This document shows positions 16,653-25,884 of a stretch of DNA of 64,000 nucleotides, in pieces. Location of the stretch: assembly GCA_020725265.1 (NCBI GenBank), contig DYFK01000001.1, forward strand, positions 290,969 through 354,968, read 5' to 3'. The translations under genes were made by a program, and so were the position numbers. Source of the stretch: Hydrogenophilus sp. GTDB taxonomy: Bacteria; Pseudomonadota; Gammaproteobacteria; Burkholderiales; Thiobacillaceae. The notes below the pieces were generated by a model. The model was given only the letters and a program-made list of their open reading frames with translations, did no database searches and was not told where the DNA came from. How positions within the stretch are numbered: position 1 is the stretch's first letter; every line of letters begins with the position of its first letter.

Positions 16653-18728
16653 ATGCGACCGAACCCACTTTCCCCCGCCACCATGACGTTATGGGCCGCC
16701 CTGGCCCCCCTCCCCTGCCATGCGCTTGATGCCGTCACCCTGCCGGCCGTATCGGTGACCGCCAAGGGCTACGCCGCCGACCCGCTGGCCACCGCCAACG
16801 CGGTGGAGACGCTGGCGCCGTCCGTGATCAGCGGCGTCGTCGGTAGTCTGTTCACCGGTGAGCCGGGGCTGGCCGCGCATACCGACGGCGCCTGGGGTCG
16901 GAACCCGGTGCTGCGCGGCCTGAAGAAGGAAAGCGTGGTGGTGCTGGTGGATGGCGTACGCGTGAATTCCGCGCAGCCGGTGGGGGCCATCGCATCCTTT
17001 CTCGACCTGGGCCTGCTCGACCGCGCCGAGGCGGTGAAGGGGCCGACTTCGGTGTTGTACGGCAGCGGCGCCATGGGCGGCGTGGTCAACCTGATCACGC
17101 CCGAAGCGCGATTCAGGAAATCGCCCGGCTGGGATGGCCGTTTCAGCCTCGGCGCGTCGAGCGCGGACGACGGTTTCAACGGCGCCGTGCTGGGCCGCTA
17201 CGGCAATGCCGATCATGCGCTGGTGCTGGGCGCGGCGCATCGCAAGACCGGCGATTACGATGCGCCGGACGGCAAGGTGGCGCTGACCGGCTACCAATCC
17301 GACAGCCTGTTGTTCAAGTCGCGCCATCGGTTGTCGGGCGATCTGGTTCTGACCCTCAACCTGCAACGCCACGGCGACGACGATGTCTGGTATCCGGGTT
17401 CCGCGCGTACCGGTGGCCAGCCCGGTGGTGCCGGTATCCCACCTCTGCTGGGTACGGTGACGCTGCATTCGCCGGAGCAGCGGCGCGAACTGTACGAGGC
17501 GGGTATCGAAGGCAAGCTGGGGGACGGCCAGCTCAAGGCCGCGCTGTATCGCCAGGAGGTGTTCCGCCAGATCCGCGCCTGGTCGGCCAATCTGGGCCAG
17601 GATTACGTGCGCAACGACGTCGGCTTCGTCACCCACGGCGCCCGCGCGTCCTATCTGATGCCGGTGGCCGAAGGCCACCTGCTCACCGTCGGCGTCGATG
17701 CCTGGCGGATGACCGGCGACCCGGAGCGCTACATGGACAACAATGCGCCGGCCTTCGACAACAACGTGCGTAACGACCCGTTTTCCGATGGCAAGGTCAG
17801 CTCGGCCGGCCTGTTCGTGCAGGACGAATTCAGCCTCGGCGCGACCCAGATCCAGGCTGGTCTGCGTTACGACCGGATAGTCGGCGACGCGGCGCAAAAG
17901 GGTAGCGGGCCATCCGCCCAGACCACGGGCCTGAAGCACAGCGATGGCACGGTCTCCTGGTCGGTCGGCGCGGTGCATGCGGTATCGGGCGCCTTCAATC
18001 CCTACATCAACGTCGGCCAGGCCTACCGGGCCGCGGACATGCGCGAGCGCTTCGAGGATTCGGCCCGGGGCGACGGCTATTACGTGATCGGCAACCCGCG
18101 ACTGGAGCCGGAGTTCTCCTCCTCCTTCGAGATCGGCGCCAAGGGCCGGGCGGACGGCATGGAATACCGGGCGGCTGCCTTCCACACCACGGTGAAGGAC
18201 TTCATCGCCGGGCGCATCACCGGCGCCAACCATGCCGGCACCGGCCTGCCGATCAAGCTGACCGAGAACCTGGACAAGGTGGTGATTTACGGCCTCGAAG
18301 GCGGCGCCAGTCTGCCGGTGGGCGCATATGTGCTCGACGGCGCCTTCACCTGGCTGCGCGGCGACAACAAGCAGGACGACGAGCCGCTGTATCAGATGCC
18401 GGCGCCGGAACTGCGCCTCGGCATCGGCCAACCGGCCGAGCGCGGCTTGCGCTGGCGCGCCCAGGCGCGCGGCGTGGCGAAGCAGGACCGCATCGCGACC
18501 CAGTTCTCCAACGGCACCGAGAACACCACGCCGGGCTATGCCACGGTCGACCTGTCGGCCGGCTGGGGCTTCGGCAAGGTCGGCAATCTGGCCGCGCTGG
18601 ATCTCGACGCCTCGGTCAGCAACCTGCTCGACAAGGGCTATCACGATCACCTGACCGACGGTATCTCCGGCCGCGAAATCCAGGCGCCGGGGCGAAGTTT
18701 CAACCTGACCTTGAAGGGAAGCTTCTGA
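16653..18728 (+). CDS. TonB-dependent outer-membrane receptor
   Basis: A 691-residue receptor. A signal peptide (about residues 1-25, ending CHA) precedes a TonB-box-like AVTLPAVSVTA segment. The plug domain (about 45-160) shows RGLKKESVVVLVDGVRVN, RAEAVKGPTSVLYGSGAMGGVVN and NLIT. The remainder is a 22-strand-type barrel ending in a terminal aromatic (NLTLKGSF). Plug and barrel resemble receptors for siderophores or haem, but the substrate cannot be assigned. A Fur box lies upstream; the gene overlaps the binding-protein gene by one base (TGATG), making it the first gene of a TonB receptor/ABC importer/NnrS operon. Confidence 0.88.
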   Translation: MRPNPLSPATMTLWAALAPLPCHALDAVTLPAVSVTAKGYAADPLATANAVETLAPSVISGVVGSLFTGEPGLAAHTDGAWGRNPVLRGLKKESVVVLVDGVRVNSAQPVGAIASFLDLGLLDRAEAVKGPTSVLYGSGAMGGVVNLITPEARFRKSPGWDGRFSLGASSADDGFNGAVLGRYGNADHALVLGAAHRKTGDYDAPDGKVALTGYQSDSLLFKSRHRLSGDLVLTLNLQRHGDDDVWYPGSARTGGQPGGAGIPPLLGTVTLHSPEQRRELYEAGIEGKLGDGQLKAALYRQEVFRQIRAWSANLGQDYVRNDVGFVTHGARASYLMPVAEGHLLTVGVDAWRMTGDPERYMDNNAPAFDNNVRNDPFSDGKVSSAGLFVQDEFSLGATQIQAGLRYDRIVGDAAQKGSGPSAQTTGLKHSDGTVSWSVGAVHAVSGAFNPYINVGQAYRAADMRERFEDSARGDGYYVIGNPRLEPEFSSSFEIGAKGRADGMEYRAAAFHTTVKDFIAGRITGANHAGTGLPIKLTENLDKVVIYGLEGGASLPVGAYVLDGAFTWLRGDNKQDDEPLYQMPAPELRLGIGQPAERGLRWRAQARGVAKQDRIATQFSNGTENTTPGYATVDLSAGWGFGKVGNLAALDLDASVSNLLDKGYHDHLTDGISGREIQAPGRSFNLTLKGSF

Positions 18729-19729
18729 TGCGTTTCTGGCTGCTCGTCGCCACTGTGCTGCTGGCTAGCGCCGCCCAGGCCGCCAAACTGCCCAAACTCA
18801 CCCTGTCCGGCCCCTATGCCTCGGTGTCCAATCCGCTCATCCACATGGTGGAGAGCGGTGCGCTCAAGGACATCGCCGAGCAAGTCGAGTTCGTGCCCTG
18901 GAAAGACCCGGACCAGTTGCGCGTGCTGGCCATCGAGGGCAAGGCGGATTTCGTCGCCATGCCCACCAACGTGGCGGCCAATCTGTACAACCGGGGCGTC
19001 AAGCTGAACCTGCTCAACGTCTCTACCTGGGGCGTGCTGTGGATGATCTCGCGCGATCCGAAGCTGAAGACCCTGGCCGATTTCAAGGGCAAGGAAGTCG
19101 CCATGCCGTTCCGCGCCGACATGCCGGACATCGTGTTCGGCCTGTTGGCGGAAGGGCAGGGTATCGACCCCCGCCGCGACTTCAAACTGCGCTACGTCGC
19201 CAACCCGCTCGACGCCATGCAGTTGCTGGTCATGCGCCGCGTCGATCATGCGTTGCTGGCGGAACCGGCGCTGTCCATGGCGCTGCGCAAGACCAAGTCC
19301 TTCCCGGTCAGCGTCATCGCGCCGGACCTGTATCGCAGCGTCGATCTGCAAAAAGAATGGGGCCGCGTGTTCAAGACCGAGGCGCGCATGCCGCAAGCCG
19401 GCATCGTCGCCCTGGGCAAATCGCGCATGGACGCCAAGCTGATCGAACGCTTCCAGAACGCCTACGCCGCCTCGCTGAAATGGTGTCAGGCCCATGCCGG
19501 CGAATGCGGCAAGCTGGTGGCCAAGCGCATCGATCTGCTGACTCCCGAAGCCGTGGCCGATTCCATGGCGGTCAGCCAGATGCGTTTTGTGCCTGCCGCC
19601 GAAGCCCGGCCCGAGCTGGAATCCTTCTTCAAGCGCCTGCACGCCAAACAGCCGGCCCTGCTGGGCGGCAAACTGCCGGATGCGGGGTTTTATGGCGCTA
19701 CCGATCACGGCCGGGGCGCGAATCCATGA
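18728..19729 (+). CDS. NitT/TauT-type ABC transporter periplasmic binding protein
   Basis: A 333-residue protein with a clear signal peptide (residues 1-19, cleavage after AQA). The mature part is a type II periplasmic binding fold of the SsuA/TauA/NMT1 kind: LSGPYASVSNPLIHMVE, EFVPWKDPDQLRVLAIEGKADFVAMPTNVAANL and LADFKGKEVAMPF are typical. The family binds sulfonates, nitrate, thiamine precursors or other small ligands; residues do not settle which. The gene overlaps the receptor and the permease (ATGA at 19726-19729). Co-occurrence with a Fur-boxed TonB receptor suggests a ligand connected with iron limitation (inference). Confidence 0.82.
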   Translation: MRFWLLVATVLLASAAQAAKLPKLTLSGPYASVSNPLIHMVESGALKDIAEQVEFVPWKDPDQLRVLAIEGKADFVAMPTNVAANLYNRGVKLNLLNVSTWGVLWMISRDPKLKTLADFKGKEVAMPFRADMPDIVFGLLAEGQGIDPRRDFKLRYVANPLDAMQLLVMRRVDHALLAEPALSMALRKTKSFPVSVIAPDLYRSVDLQKEWGRVFKTEARMPQAGIVALGKSRMDAKLIERFQNAYAASLKWCQAHAGECGKLVAKRIDLLTPEAVADSMAVSQMRFVPAAEARPELESFFKRLHAKQPALLGGKLPDAGFYGATDHGRGANP

Positions 19730-20514
19730 ATCTGCTGCGCGCCTGGCTCGCCGGCATCCCCGCCTATCTGTGGAGCGGCTGGGGCGCCATCAGCAGCCTG
19801 ATGCTGTTTTTCGCCCTGTGGGACTGGGGCGCCCAGGTCCATGGCGATCTGGTGTTGCCGAGCCCGCTCGCCACTTTCGACACCCTGGCCGGCCTGCTGG
19901 CGGAAGGCTCGGCCTGGCAGGAACTGATGGTGACCGCCAGACGCGCCTTGATCGGCTTCGCGTTGTCGCTGGCGGCGGGTAGCGTGCTCGGCCTGATCGC
20001 CGGTCTGTCGATGACGGCGTCGATGATGTCCCGTCCCATCGTCACCGTGCTGGTGGGCATGCCGCCGATCGCCTGGCTGGTGCTGGCCCTGCTCTGGTTC
20101 GGCAGCGGCGACGCGACGCCGGTGTTCACCGTGTTCATCGCCTGCTTCCCCATCGTCTTCGTCGGCGCCCTGCAAGGCACGCGCACGCTTGACGACCAGC
20201 TCAAGGACGTGGCCCGGGCCTATCGCCTGCCGGCGCGCATGACCCTCACCGACGTCTATCTGCCGCACGTGGTGTCCTACCTGTTCCCGGCCTGGATCGC
20301 GGCGCTGGGCATGTCCTGGAAGATCGTGGTGATGGCCGAGCTGCTGTCCACGCCGGATGGCGTCGGCGCGGCATTGGCGGTATCGCGTTCGCATCTGGAT
20401 ACCGCCGCTTCGATGGCCTGGATCGCCGCCGTGGTCGGCCTGCTGCTGGCGGTGGAATACCTGGTGCTGGAACCGATCAAGCGGGAAGTGGAAGGCTGGA
20501 GGGCGATCCAGTGA
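19726..20514 (+). CDS. NitT/TauT-type ABC transporter permease
   Basis: A 262-residue inner-membrane permease with about six membrane helices. The cytoplasmic EAA-type loop is visible as DDQLKDVARAYRLPARMTLTDVYLPHVVSYLFPAW, matching the binding-protein-dependent transport family. It starts with ATG overlapping the binding-protein gene and overlaps the GTG start of the ATPase (20511) by four bases, so the three transporter parts are translated together. The substrate is unknown. Confidence 0.88.
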   Translation: MNLLRAWLAGIPAYLWSGWGAISSLMLFFALWDWGAQVHGDLVLPSPLATFDTLAGLLAEGSAWQELMVTARRALIGFALSLAAGSVLGLIAGLSMTASMMSRPIVTVLVGMPPIAWLVLALLWFGSGDATPVFTVFIACFPIVFVGALQGTRTLDDQLKDVARAYRLPARMTLTDVYLPHVVSYLFPAWIAALGMSWKIVVMAELLSTPDGVGAALAVSRSHLDTAASMAWIAAVVGLLLAVEYLVLEPIKREVEGWRAIQ

Positions 20515-21359
20515 GTCTGCGCGTGCAAGGTCTGGGCCACCGTTTCGGCCTCACCGAGGTGCTGTCCGGCATCGACCTCGTCCTGGCGCCGGGAGAGGCG
20601 GTTTCCCTGGTGGGGCCGTCCGGCTGCGGCAAGACCACGCTGCTGCATCTGATCGCCGGTCTGGAGCAGGCCAGCGAAGGCCGTATCGACAACGGCTTCG
20701 GCAATCCGGCCCATGTCTTCCAGCAACCCCGGCTGCTGCCCTGGAAGATCGCGCGCGACAACATCGCGCTGGGCCTGAAGGCGCGAGGCATGGCGCGCGC
20801 CGAACGGGATGCCCGCGCCGATGCCATCGGCCGCCGGCTGGGCCTGAGCCCGGACGATCTGGACAAGTTTCCGCACCAGCTTTCCGGCGGCATGCAGAGC
20901 CGGGTGGCGCTGGCCCGCGCCTTCGTGCTGGAGCCGGACCTGCTGTTGCTGGACGAGCCGTTTTCCGCGCTCGACATCGGCCTGAAGGCCGAGCTGTACG
21001 CGCTGCTGCTGAAGGAATTGGCAGATCGGGGCGCCAGCCTGCTGATGATCACCCACGACCTGATGGAAGCCGTGCGTCTGACCGACCGCATCCTGATGAT
21101 GGCGCCGGAACCGGGCCGCGTCGTCGGCGCGTTCCGGCTCGAACGGCCGCGTAAGCAACGCGACGAGGACTGGATCTACCGCACCACGGCGGCATTCATG
21201 GACGCTCCAGCCGTGCGGCAAGGATTTGGATTACCCCCCTCCCCCGCAAGCGGAGGAAGCGCCGGGGGAGAGGGAAACAGCGTCGTTGAATCCGGCGTCG
21301 AGTCAGTCTCCCGTTGCGGTCCGCTCAAACCGAAGGCCCACGCATGCGGCAAACATTGA
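20511..21359 (+). CDS. NitT/TauT-type ABC transporter ATP-binding protein
   Basis: A 282-residue ABC ATPase. Walker A GPSGCGKTT (residues 35-43), Q-loop VFQQPRLLPW, signature LSGGMQSRVALARA, Walker B LLLLDEPFSALD and the switch His in MITHDLMEAV are intact. SsuB/TauB-type homologues end near residue 240-260. Here residues about 242-282 are a Gly/Ser/Pro tail encoded over a REP-like GC repeat (21236-21274), so the tail is probably a read-through extension of no catalytic value. The start is GTG within the permease stop. The end overlaps the nnrS start region. Confidence 0.9.
   Translation: MSLRVQGLGHRFGLTEVLSGIDLVLAPGEAVSLVGPSGCGKTTLLHLIAGLEQASEGRIDNGFGNPAHVFQQPRLLPWKIARDNIALGLKARGMARAERDARADAIGRRLGLSPDDLDKFPHQLSGGMQSRVALARAFVLEPDLLLLDEPFSALDIGLKAELYALLLKELADRGASLLMITHDLMEAVRLTDRILMMAPEPGRVVGAFRLERPRKQRDEDWIYRTTAAFMDAPAVRQGFGLPPSPASGGSAGGEGNSVVESGVESVSRCGPLKPKAHACGKH
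21236..21274. repeat. REP-like GC inverted repeat inside the end of the ABC ATPase gene
   Basis: CCCCTCCCCCGC (21236-21247) is followed by AAGCGGAGG and by GCCGGGGGAGAGGG. The same left arm occurs at 34944-34955, where it pairs with a perfect right arm. The element reads in frame as the C-terminal PPSPASGGSAGGEG tail of the ATPase. Confidence 0.55.
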
Positions 21360-22585
21360 TCCCTGGTCTGGCCGCCCACCCGCTGTTCCTGTGTGGCTTC
21401 CGCCCGTTTTACTTGGCCACGGCCGGCTATGGCGTGTTTCTGCTGGCGGTCTGGTCGGCGATGCTGTCGGGCGGCTTGCCGATTCCCGAAGTACCCGGCG
21501 GCGCCGTGGTCTGGCATGCCTTCGAGCTGATCCACGGTTTCGCGCTGGCCTCGGTGGCCGGCTTCCTGCTCACCGCCGTGCCGGAATTCACCGGCTGCGC
21601 CATCGTCGACCGGCGCCGGCTGCTCGGGCTGTTCCTGCTCTGGTCGGCCGGGCGCGTGGCCTACTGGTTGGCCGGGGCGATCACGATCTGGCCGGCGGCC
21701 TTGCTCAATCTGGGCTTCCTGGCCTGGCTGGCGGTGATGTTCGCTCCGCCGATCTGGCGCGATCCGGGCCGGCCGCATGTGAGTTTTTTGTACGCGCTCG
21801 CGGCGCTGGCCATCGCCCAGGCCGGCGTATTCCTCGGCGCCGACCCGATGTCCTGGCTGTATGTCGCCACGGGCGTTCTGATGATCCTCATCGTCATCGC
21901 CATGAGCCGGATTTCCATGCGCCTGATCAACGGCATGCTCGACGTGGAAGGCGTGTCCGGCGTCGAATACCTGGCCCGGCCGCCACGCCGCGATCTGGCC
22001 ATGTTCGCCATCGGCCTGTTCACCGCCGTCGAATTCCTGTTGCCCGGCAACGGCGTCAGCGGCTGGCTGGCACTGGCCGCGTCGGCCGCCGTGTTCAACC
22101 TGCTGAACGATTGGCACATCGGCCGCCACCTGTTCAACCGCTGGGTCTTCATGCTCTATCTGGTCTATTGGCTAATGGCCCTGGGCTACGGTTTGATCGG
22201 CGTGGCGATCCTGGGGGATTGGCCGCTGGTCTCGGCGGGGCGGCACCTGCTGCTGGCCGGCGCCATGAGCCTGGCCATTTTCGCGGTGATGGTGGTGGCC
22301 GGCCGCATCCACGCGGGCTACTGGCTGGACAGGCGGCGCTGGCTCCCCGTCGCCGCGACGCTGATCGTGGCGGCGGCGCTGTGCCGCGTGCTGGCCGCCG
22401 TGCCGGTGCTGGCCGAGCGGGCCAATTTCCTGATGGCGCTATCAGCCCTGGCCTGGATGGCGGCGTTCGCGCTGTTCCTGGCGCATTTCTGGCCGGTGCT
22501 GGTCGGCCCACGCCCGGACAACGCCGCCGGCTGCGCCGAACCGGTGCCGCTGGAGGACACGCCGAAGAGCGAATTCGCCTGTTGA
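21344..22585 (+). CDS. nnrS: NnrS family membrane protein
   Basis: A 413-residue polytopic membrane protein with about twelve hydrophobic segments. It carries NnrS landmarks: HPLFLCGFRPFYLATAGYGV at the N-terminus, WHAFELIHGFALASVAGFLLTAVPEFTG, SRISMRLINGM and the C-terminal RPDNAAGCAEP tail. NnrS is a haem- and copper-containing membrane protein induced under NO/denitrifying conditions and thought to lessen nitrosative damage to iron pools. I choose ATG 21344 (RQTLIPGLAAHP); an ATG at 21314 would add ten residues. It is the last gene of the TonB/ABC operon. A diverged, internally deleted relative lies at 30910-31068. Confidence 0.87.
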   Translation: MRQTLIPGLAAHPLFLCGFRPFYLATAGYGVFLLAVWSAMLSGGLPIPEVPGGAVVWHAFELIHGFALASVAGFLLTAVPEFTGCAIVDRRRLLGLFLLWSAGRVAYWLAGAITIWPAALLNLGFLAWLAVMFAPPIWRDPGRPHVSFLYALAALAIAQAGVFLGADPMSWLYVATGVLMILIVIAMSRISMRLINGMLDVEGVSGVEYLARPPRRDLAMFAIGLFTAVEFLLPGNGVSGWLALAASAAVFNLLNDWHIGRHLFNRWVFMLYLVYWLMALGYGLIGVAILGDWPLVSAGRHLLLAGAMSLAIFAVMVVAGRIHAGYWLDRRRWLPVAATLIVAAALCRVLAAVPVLAERANFLMALSALAWMAAFALFLAHFWPVLVGPRPDNAAGCAEPVPLEDTPKSEFAC

Positions 22586-22658
22586 GGCGGGTCGCATCAG
22601 GGGGGTACTCATGGTTTACCGGTGTGTCCCCGGAAGGGATTGGCGACGGGCAGGTGTT

Positions 22659-23846
22659 TCACGATGCGTTGTCGTCAACCAAGCGCGCTGATTTCGGATC
22701 GTATGTCGCATTGGTAATGGAGCCATCCAGAATGCGCCGCACCGCCTCATCGATCACTTGCAGCGGCACCAGAAACCATTCCCTAGGCCGCACCGGATGG
22801 CCGAATCGATCATTGATGGTGAGATCAAGCTGTGCCGGCGCGAAGATGCGATGAAAGAGGTTTTCCAGCTTGGTGCGATCTAGGCCGGCTAATTTGTAGG
22901 TGGCGACGACCTCAACATCCGCCAGCAGATAGGTGGCATCGTGGACGGCATTGGCGATACGGGTTTCGACCTTGCCGCCGGTCACGCCGATCTTGTGGAT
23001 CAGTTCCCGGTGCTCGCTTACAAAGGGGTGCTCCGATCGGCTGCGCAGCACGTATATCGTGCCGCTCTCAATGTCATCCGCTTCCCAGGTTTCGCCAAAT
23101 AGCGGCCCCGCATTGGGATCGGAAATTAAGCGTGCAGCCTCGTCGCGATGCAGCGCGCGCTGCAGGGAGCGCTGCAATACGTTGCTCTCGGTGCCATTGT
23201 CGTAGATGACCCGAAGGCGGCTATCGCGGCGTTCGTATTGCGTGGTGAACGGCTCGCCCGCCTCCGCGATGTAGGCAATCTGGCCACCCACGACAAAGAA
23301 CGTACCCTGCTGGATTTCGTCCATGGTCCGGGTATGGAAGGCGCGTGTCTGGCGCTGTCCGGACTTCAATTCGTTTCTGACTGCCTCGAAGAGCGGCTTG
23401 AACCGCTCGAAGTCCTCGCACGGGGTGCGATTGGCGATTTCCTCGGCCGCGCGCTTCTCGGCGCTGGCGCGAACATGGCGCAATTCCGTGATGTCGGTTG
23501 GACCTGATGCGTCCGCCAATTCGGCCAGCAACTCGTCGTCGTCCAGCGTATACGCCTGCTCCGGCGAGGCGGCTTCAGTCTTGCTCAGCAACCCCTGATG
23601 ATCCAGCGGCATCAGCAGGGTTCGGCATTCCTCCAACAACCGCAGGCGACCCAGGCGCACCGCGTACAGGCGCTCGAAGATATCCCTGTCTTCGCCATGT
23701 CGCGGAACGCGGCCGTGCTGTTCGACAAAGCGCTGTATCTCCTCGAACCCCGCGATGATGCGTTCCTCTTTCGGCGAGCGCCCGCCCTTTTTCTCGGGCT
23801 GAGAGTAGTCGTCCAGCTCGGCGCGCAGTTCGTCCAGATCAGTCAT
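22659..23846 (-). CDS. GIY-YIG (T5orf172/MUG113-type) nuclease, YeeC-like
   Basis: A 395-residue protein. Residues about 262-340 form a T5orf172/MUG113-like GIY-YIG domain: TIYVLRSRSEHP, HKIGVTGGKVETRIANA and KLENLFHRIFAPAQLDL supply the strand pair, catalytic Arg and Glu regions. The N-terminal 240 residues are charged and helical with a DUF-like VVGGQIAYIAEAG segment. I start at ATG 23846, which overlaps the helicase stop by 8 bases; the frame is open further upstream but runs inside the helicase gene. It is the last gene of the four-gene methyltransferase/helicase island and is its likely cutting component (inference from Bacillus subtilis YeeC-type neighbours). Confidence 0.75.
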   Translation of the reverse strand: MTDLDELRAELDDYSQPEKKGGRSPKEERIIAGFEEIQRFVEQHGRVPRHGEDRDIFERLYAVRLGRLRLLEECRTLLMPLDHQGLLSKTEAASPEQAYTLDDDELLAELADASGPTDITELRHVRASAEKRAAEEIANRTPCEDFERFKPLFEAVRNELKSGQRQTRAFHTRTMDEIQQGTFFVVGGQIAYIAEAGEPFTTQYERRDSRLRVIYDNGTESNVLQRSLQRALHRDEAARLISDPNAGPLFGETWEADDIESGTIYVLRSRSEHPFVSEHRELIHKIGVTGGKVETRIANAVHDATYLLADVEVVATYKLAGLDRTKLENLFHRIFAPAQLDLTINDRFGHPVRPREWFLVPLQVIDEAVRRILDGSITNATYDPKSARLVDDNAS

Positions 23847-25884
23847 AGCGTCCCTCGTCCTTGAAGCGGACAAAGGCGGCCGCGCCTTCCGCCAAAAGGC
23901 GTTCATAGGGGTCCGTCGAACCGATTGAAGGCAGGCGTCCGCGCTCCTTCTTGAACTTGACGGCCCGAATCGCGTATTCCCTGGCTTCCTCCAATGACAG
24001 GCTGGTGCGCTTGGCGGCGATGACCGCCGCGACCTGCTTCAGGCTCTCCTCGTTCATCGCGACGGAAAGAATCGCATACGCCTCGCTGAACGGGTTGATG
24101 CGGTCGATCAGGTCGATATCCAGATCGTGGACATTCACGAACTTGCGCACACCCTCGATCAGGGCGGTATTGGGCGCCGGTTCGCTGATTCCCGTCATTT
24201 CGCCAATAGCCACCTGCTTGGCCTGTTGCACCAGGTTCAGAGCGGCGATGGCATGCTGGCGCACGGCCTCCTGATCTTCCTCGTCAAGGTCCGGATACTT
24301 CTCCTTGATGATCTTGCCCAAGCGAACCTGAGTCAGTTCTTCCGGGACCAGTTCCTCGTCGAACAGACCGCGCTCGATGGCGGTCTTGTCCTGAACGAAG
24401 GTGGCGATCACCTCGTTCAGGTCTTCCTGGCAGATGCGCGCCGCTTCCTCGCTCTTCGGCTCGGTCAGCCCCTTGATCTCGATCTGGAACTGGCCGGTGT
24501 CGTGGTTGAAGCCGACATTGCACTGACCCGGCTGATAACCGCCATCGCCATAGTCGAAACCCGGCGTGGCCTCATTGGCCGCCCGCTTGGGCTTGAACTC
24601 GAAACGCGGCGCCAACACCTGCTCCATCAGCAGGCTGGCGGCGATGGCCTTCAATGTGTCGTTGACCGCTTCGGTCACCGCCTGCTCCGAGGCATCGGGC
24701 TCGGCGATCAGGTTGGTGAAACGGGCGTGGGTCTTGCCCGGCGCATCGCGTGTCGCGCGACCGATGATCTGAACGATCTCGGTCAGGCTCGACCGATAAC
24801 CCACCGTCAGCGCGTGTTCGCACCAAATCCAGTCGAAGCCCTCCTTGGCCATGCCCAGAGCGATGATGATGTCGACGTGGTCGCGGTTGTTCTTCCGCGC
24901 CGGGTCTTTCAACGCCATGGATACCCGGTCGCGACGGGCCGGATCGTCGTCGACCAGATCGGCGATGCGCAGCACCTTGTCGGGTGTCTTGACCAACTGG
25001 AAGCCGGTCGCGGCATCGATCCCCTGCCATTCGCCCAGCGCCTCGATGATGTGCTCCACCTCGCGGATCTTGTCTTTCGTGCTCTCCCGAGAATTGACGT
25101 TCGGGATATGTACGATGGTCTTTTCCGCCGGATCGAGCACGTTGAGGATTTCGTCGGCGTAGGCGCCCGAGTAGAAGTAGTAGCCGATGTCGAGCTGTTT
25201 CAGGTGTTCGTAGCCGTTGAGCTGCTCGTAATAGGTGTAGGTGACGGTATCGAACCGCGCTTCGTCCTGGGGCGCCAGCACCGCCACCGCATCGCCCCGG
25301 AAATACGAGCCGGTCATCGCCACGATATGCGCCTTGTCGCGGGCGATGAACTGGCCCAGATGGGCGCCAAGCTTGTTGTCCGGGTTGGCGGAAACGTGAT
25401 GGAACTCGTCGACGGCGATCAGCCGGTTGTCGAACGCCTCGACGCCGAACTTTTCCACGGCGAAGCGGAACGTGGCATGGGTGCAGACCAGCACCTTGTC
25501 GGCACCCGCCAGAAACGCGCCCACCGATACCACCTTGCCGCCATCCTCGCCGGGCGCATTGCACAGATTCCACTTCGGCTCCACGCGCCAATCGGCCCAA
25601 AAGCCGGATTGGGACAGCGGCTCGTCGTTGAAGCTCGCGCCGATGGACTTCTCCGGCACCACGATGATGGCCTGCCTGAGTCCCTGGTTCGCCAGCTTGT
25701 CCAGGGCGATGAACATCAGCGCCCGGCTCTTGCCGGAGGCGGGCGGCGACTTGATCAGTAGATACGGCTCGCCGCGCCGCTCGTAGACACGTTCCTGCAT
25801 GGGGCGCATGCCCAAGGCATTGGCCTGGGTCGAACTGCCGTTGCGGGCGTAAGTCACCGAAACGGAAGGCACGGCTTTAGTCAT
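23839..25884 (-). CDS. DEAD/DEAH-box (DExH) helicase, YeeB-like
   Basis: A 681-residue superfamily 2 helicase. Motif I is PPASGKSRALMF, motif II VDEFHH (DExH class), motif III-like AMTGSYFRGD, and motif VI VQIIGRATRDAPGK. The C-terminal 250 residues are helical without a recognised nuclease. I choose ATG 25884 (MTKAVPSVSV) because GGGAGAGGA precedes it; ATGs at 25905 and upstream starts to 25950 are possible. The next gene overlaps its end. In the island it would translocate on DNA for the GIY-YIG nuclease, as restriction subunits do (inference). Base composition is less GC-rich than in flanking genes. Confidence 0.8.
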   Translation of the reverse strand: MTKAVPSVSVTYARNGSSTQANALGMRPMQERVYERRGEPYLLIKSPPASGKSRALMFIALDKLANQGLRQAIIVVPEKSIGASFNDEPLSQSGFWADWRVEPKWNLCNAPGEDGGKVVSVGAFLAGADKVLVCTHATFRFAVEKFGVEAFDNRLIAVDEFHHVSANPDNKLGAHLGQFIARDKAHIVAMTGSYFRGDAVAVLAPQDEARFDTVTYTYYEQLNGYEHLKQLDIGYYFYSGAYADEILNVLDPAEKTIVHIPNVNSRESTKDKIREVEHIIEALGEWQGIDAATGFQLVKTPDKVLRIADLVDDDPARRDRVSMALKDPARKNNRDHVDIIIALGMAKEGFDWIWCEHALTVGYRSSLTEIVQIIGRATRDAPGKTHARFTNLIAEPDASEQAVTEAVNDTLKAIAASLLMEQVLAPRFEFKPKRAANEATPGFDYGDGGYQPGQCNVGFNHDTGQFQIEIKGLTEPKSEEAARICQEDLNEVIATFVQDKTAIERGLFDEELVPEELTQVRLGKIIKEKYPDLDEEDQEAVRQHAIAALNLVQQAKQVAIGEMTGISEPAPNTALIEGVRKFVNVHDLDIDLIDRINPFSEAYAILSVAMNEESLKQVAAVIAAKRTSLSLEEAREYAIRAVKFKKERGRLPSIGSTDPYERLLAEGAAAFVRFKDEGRYD

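Noticed and set aside
16689-18650. A 653-codon open frame opposite the TonB receptor
   Set aside because: Shadow of the receptor gene in a GC-rich frame; its protein is His/Gln/Arg-rich without recognised domains.
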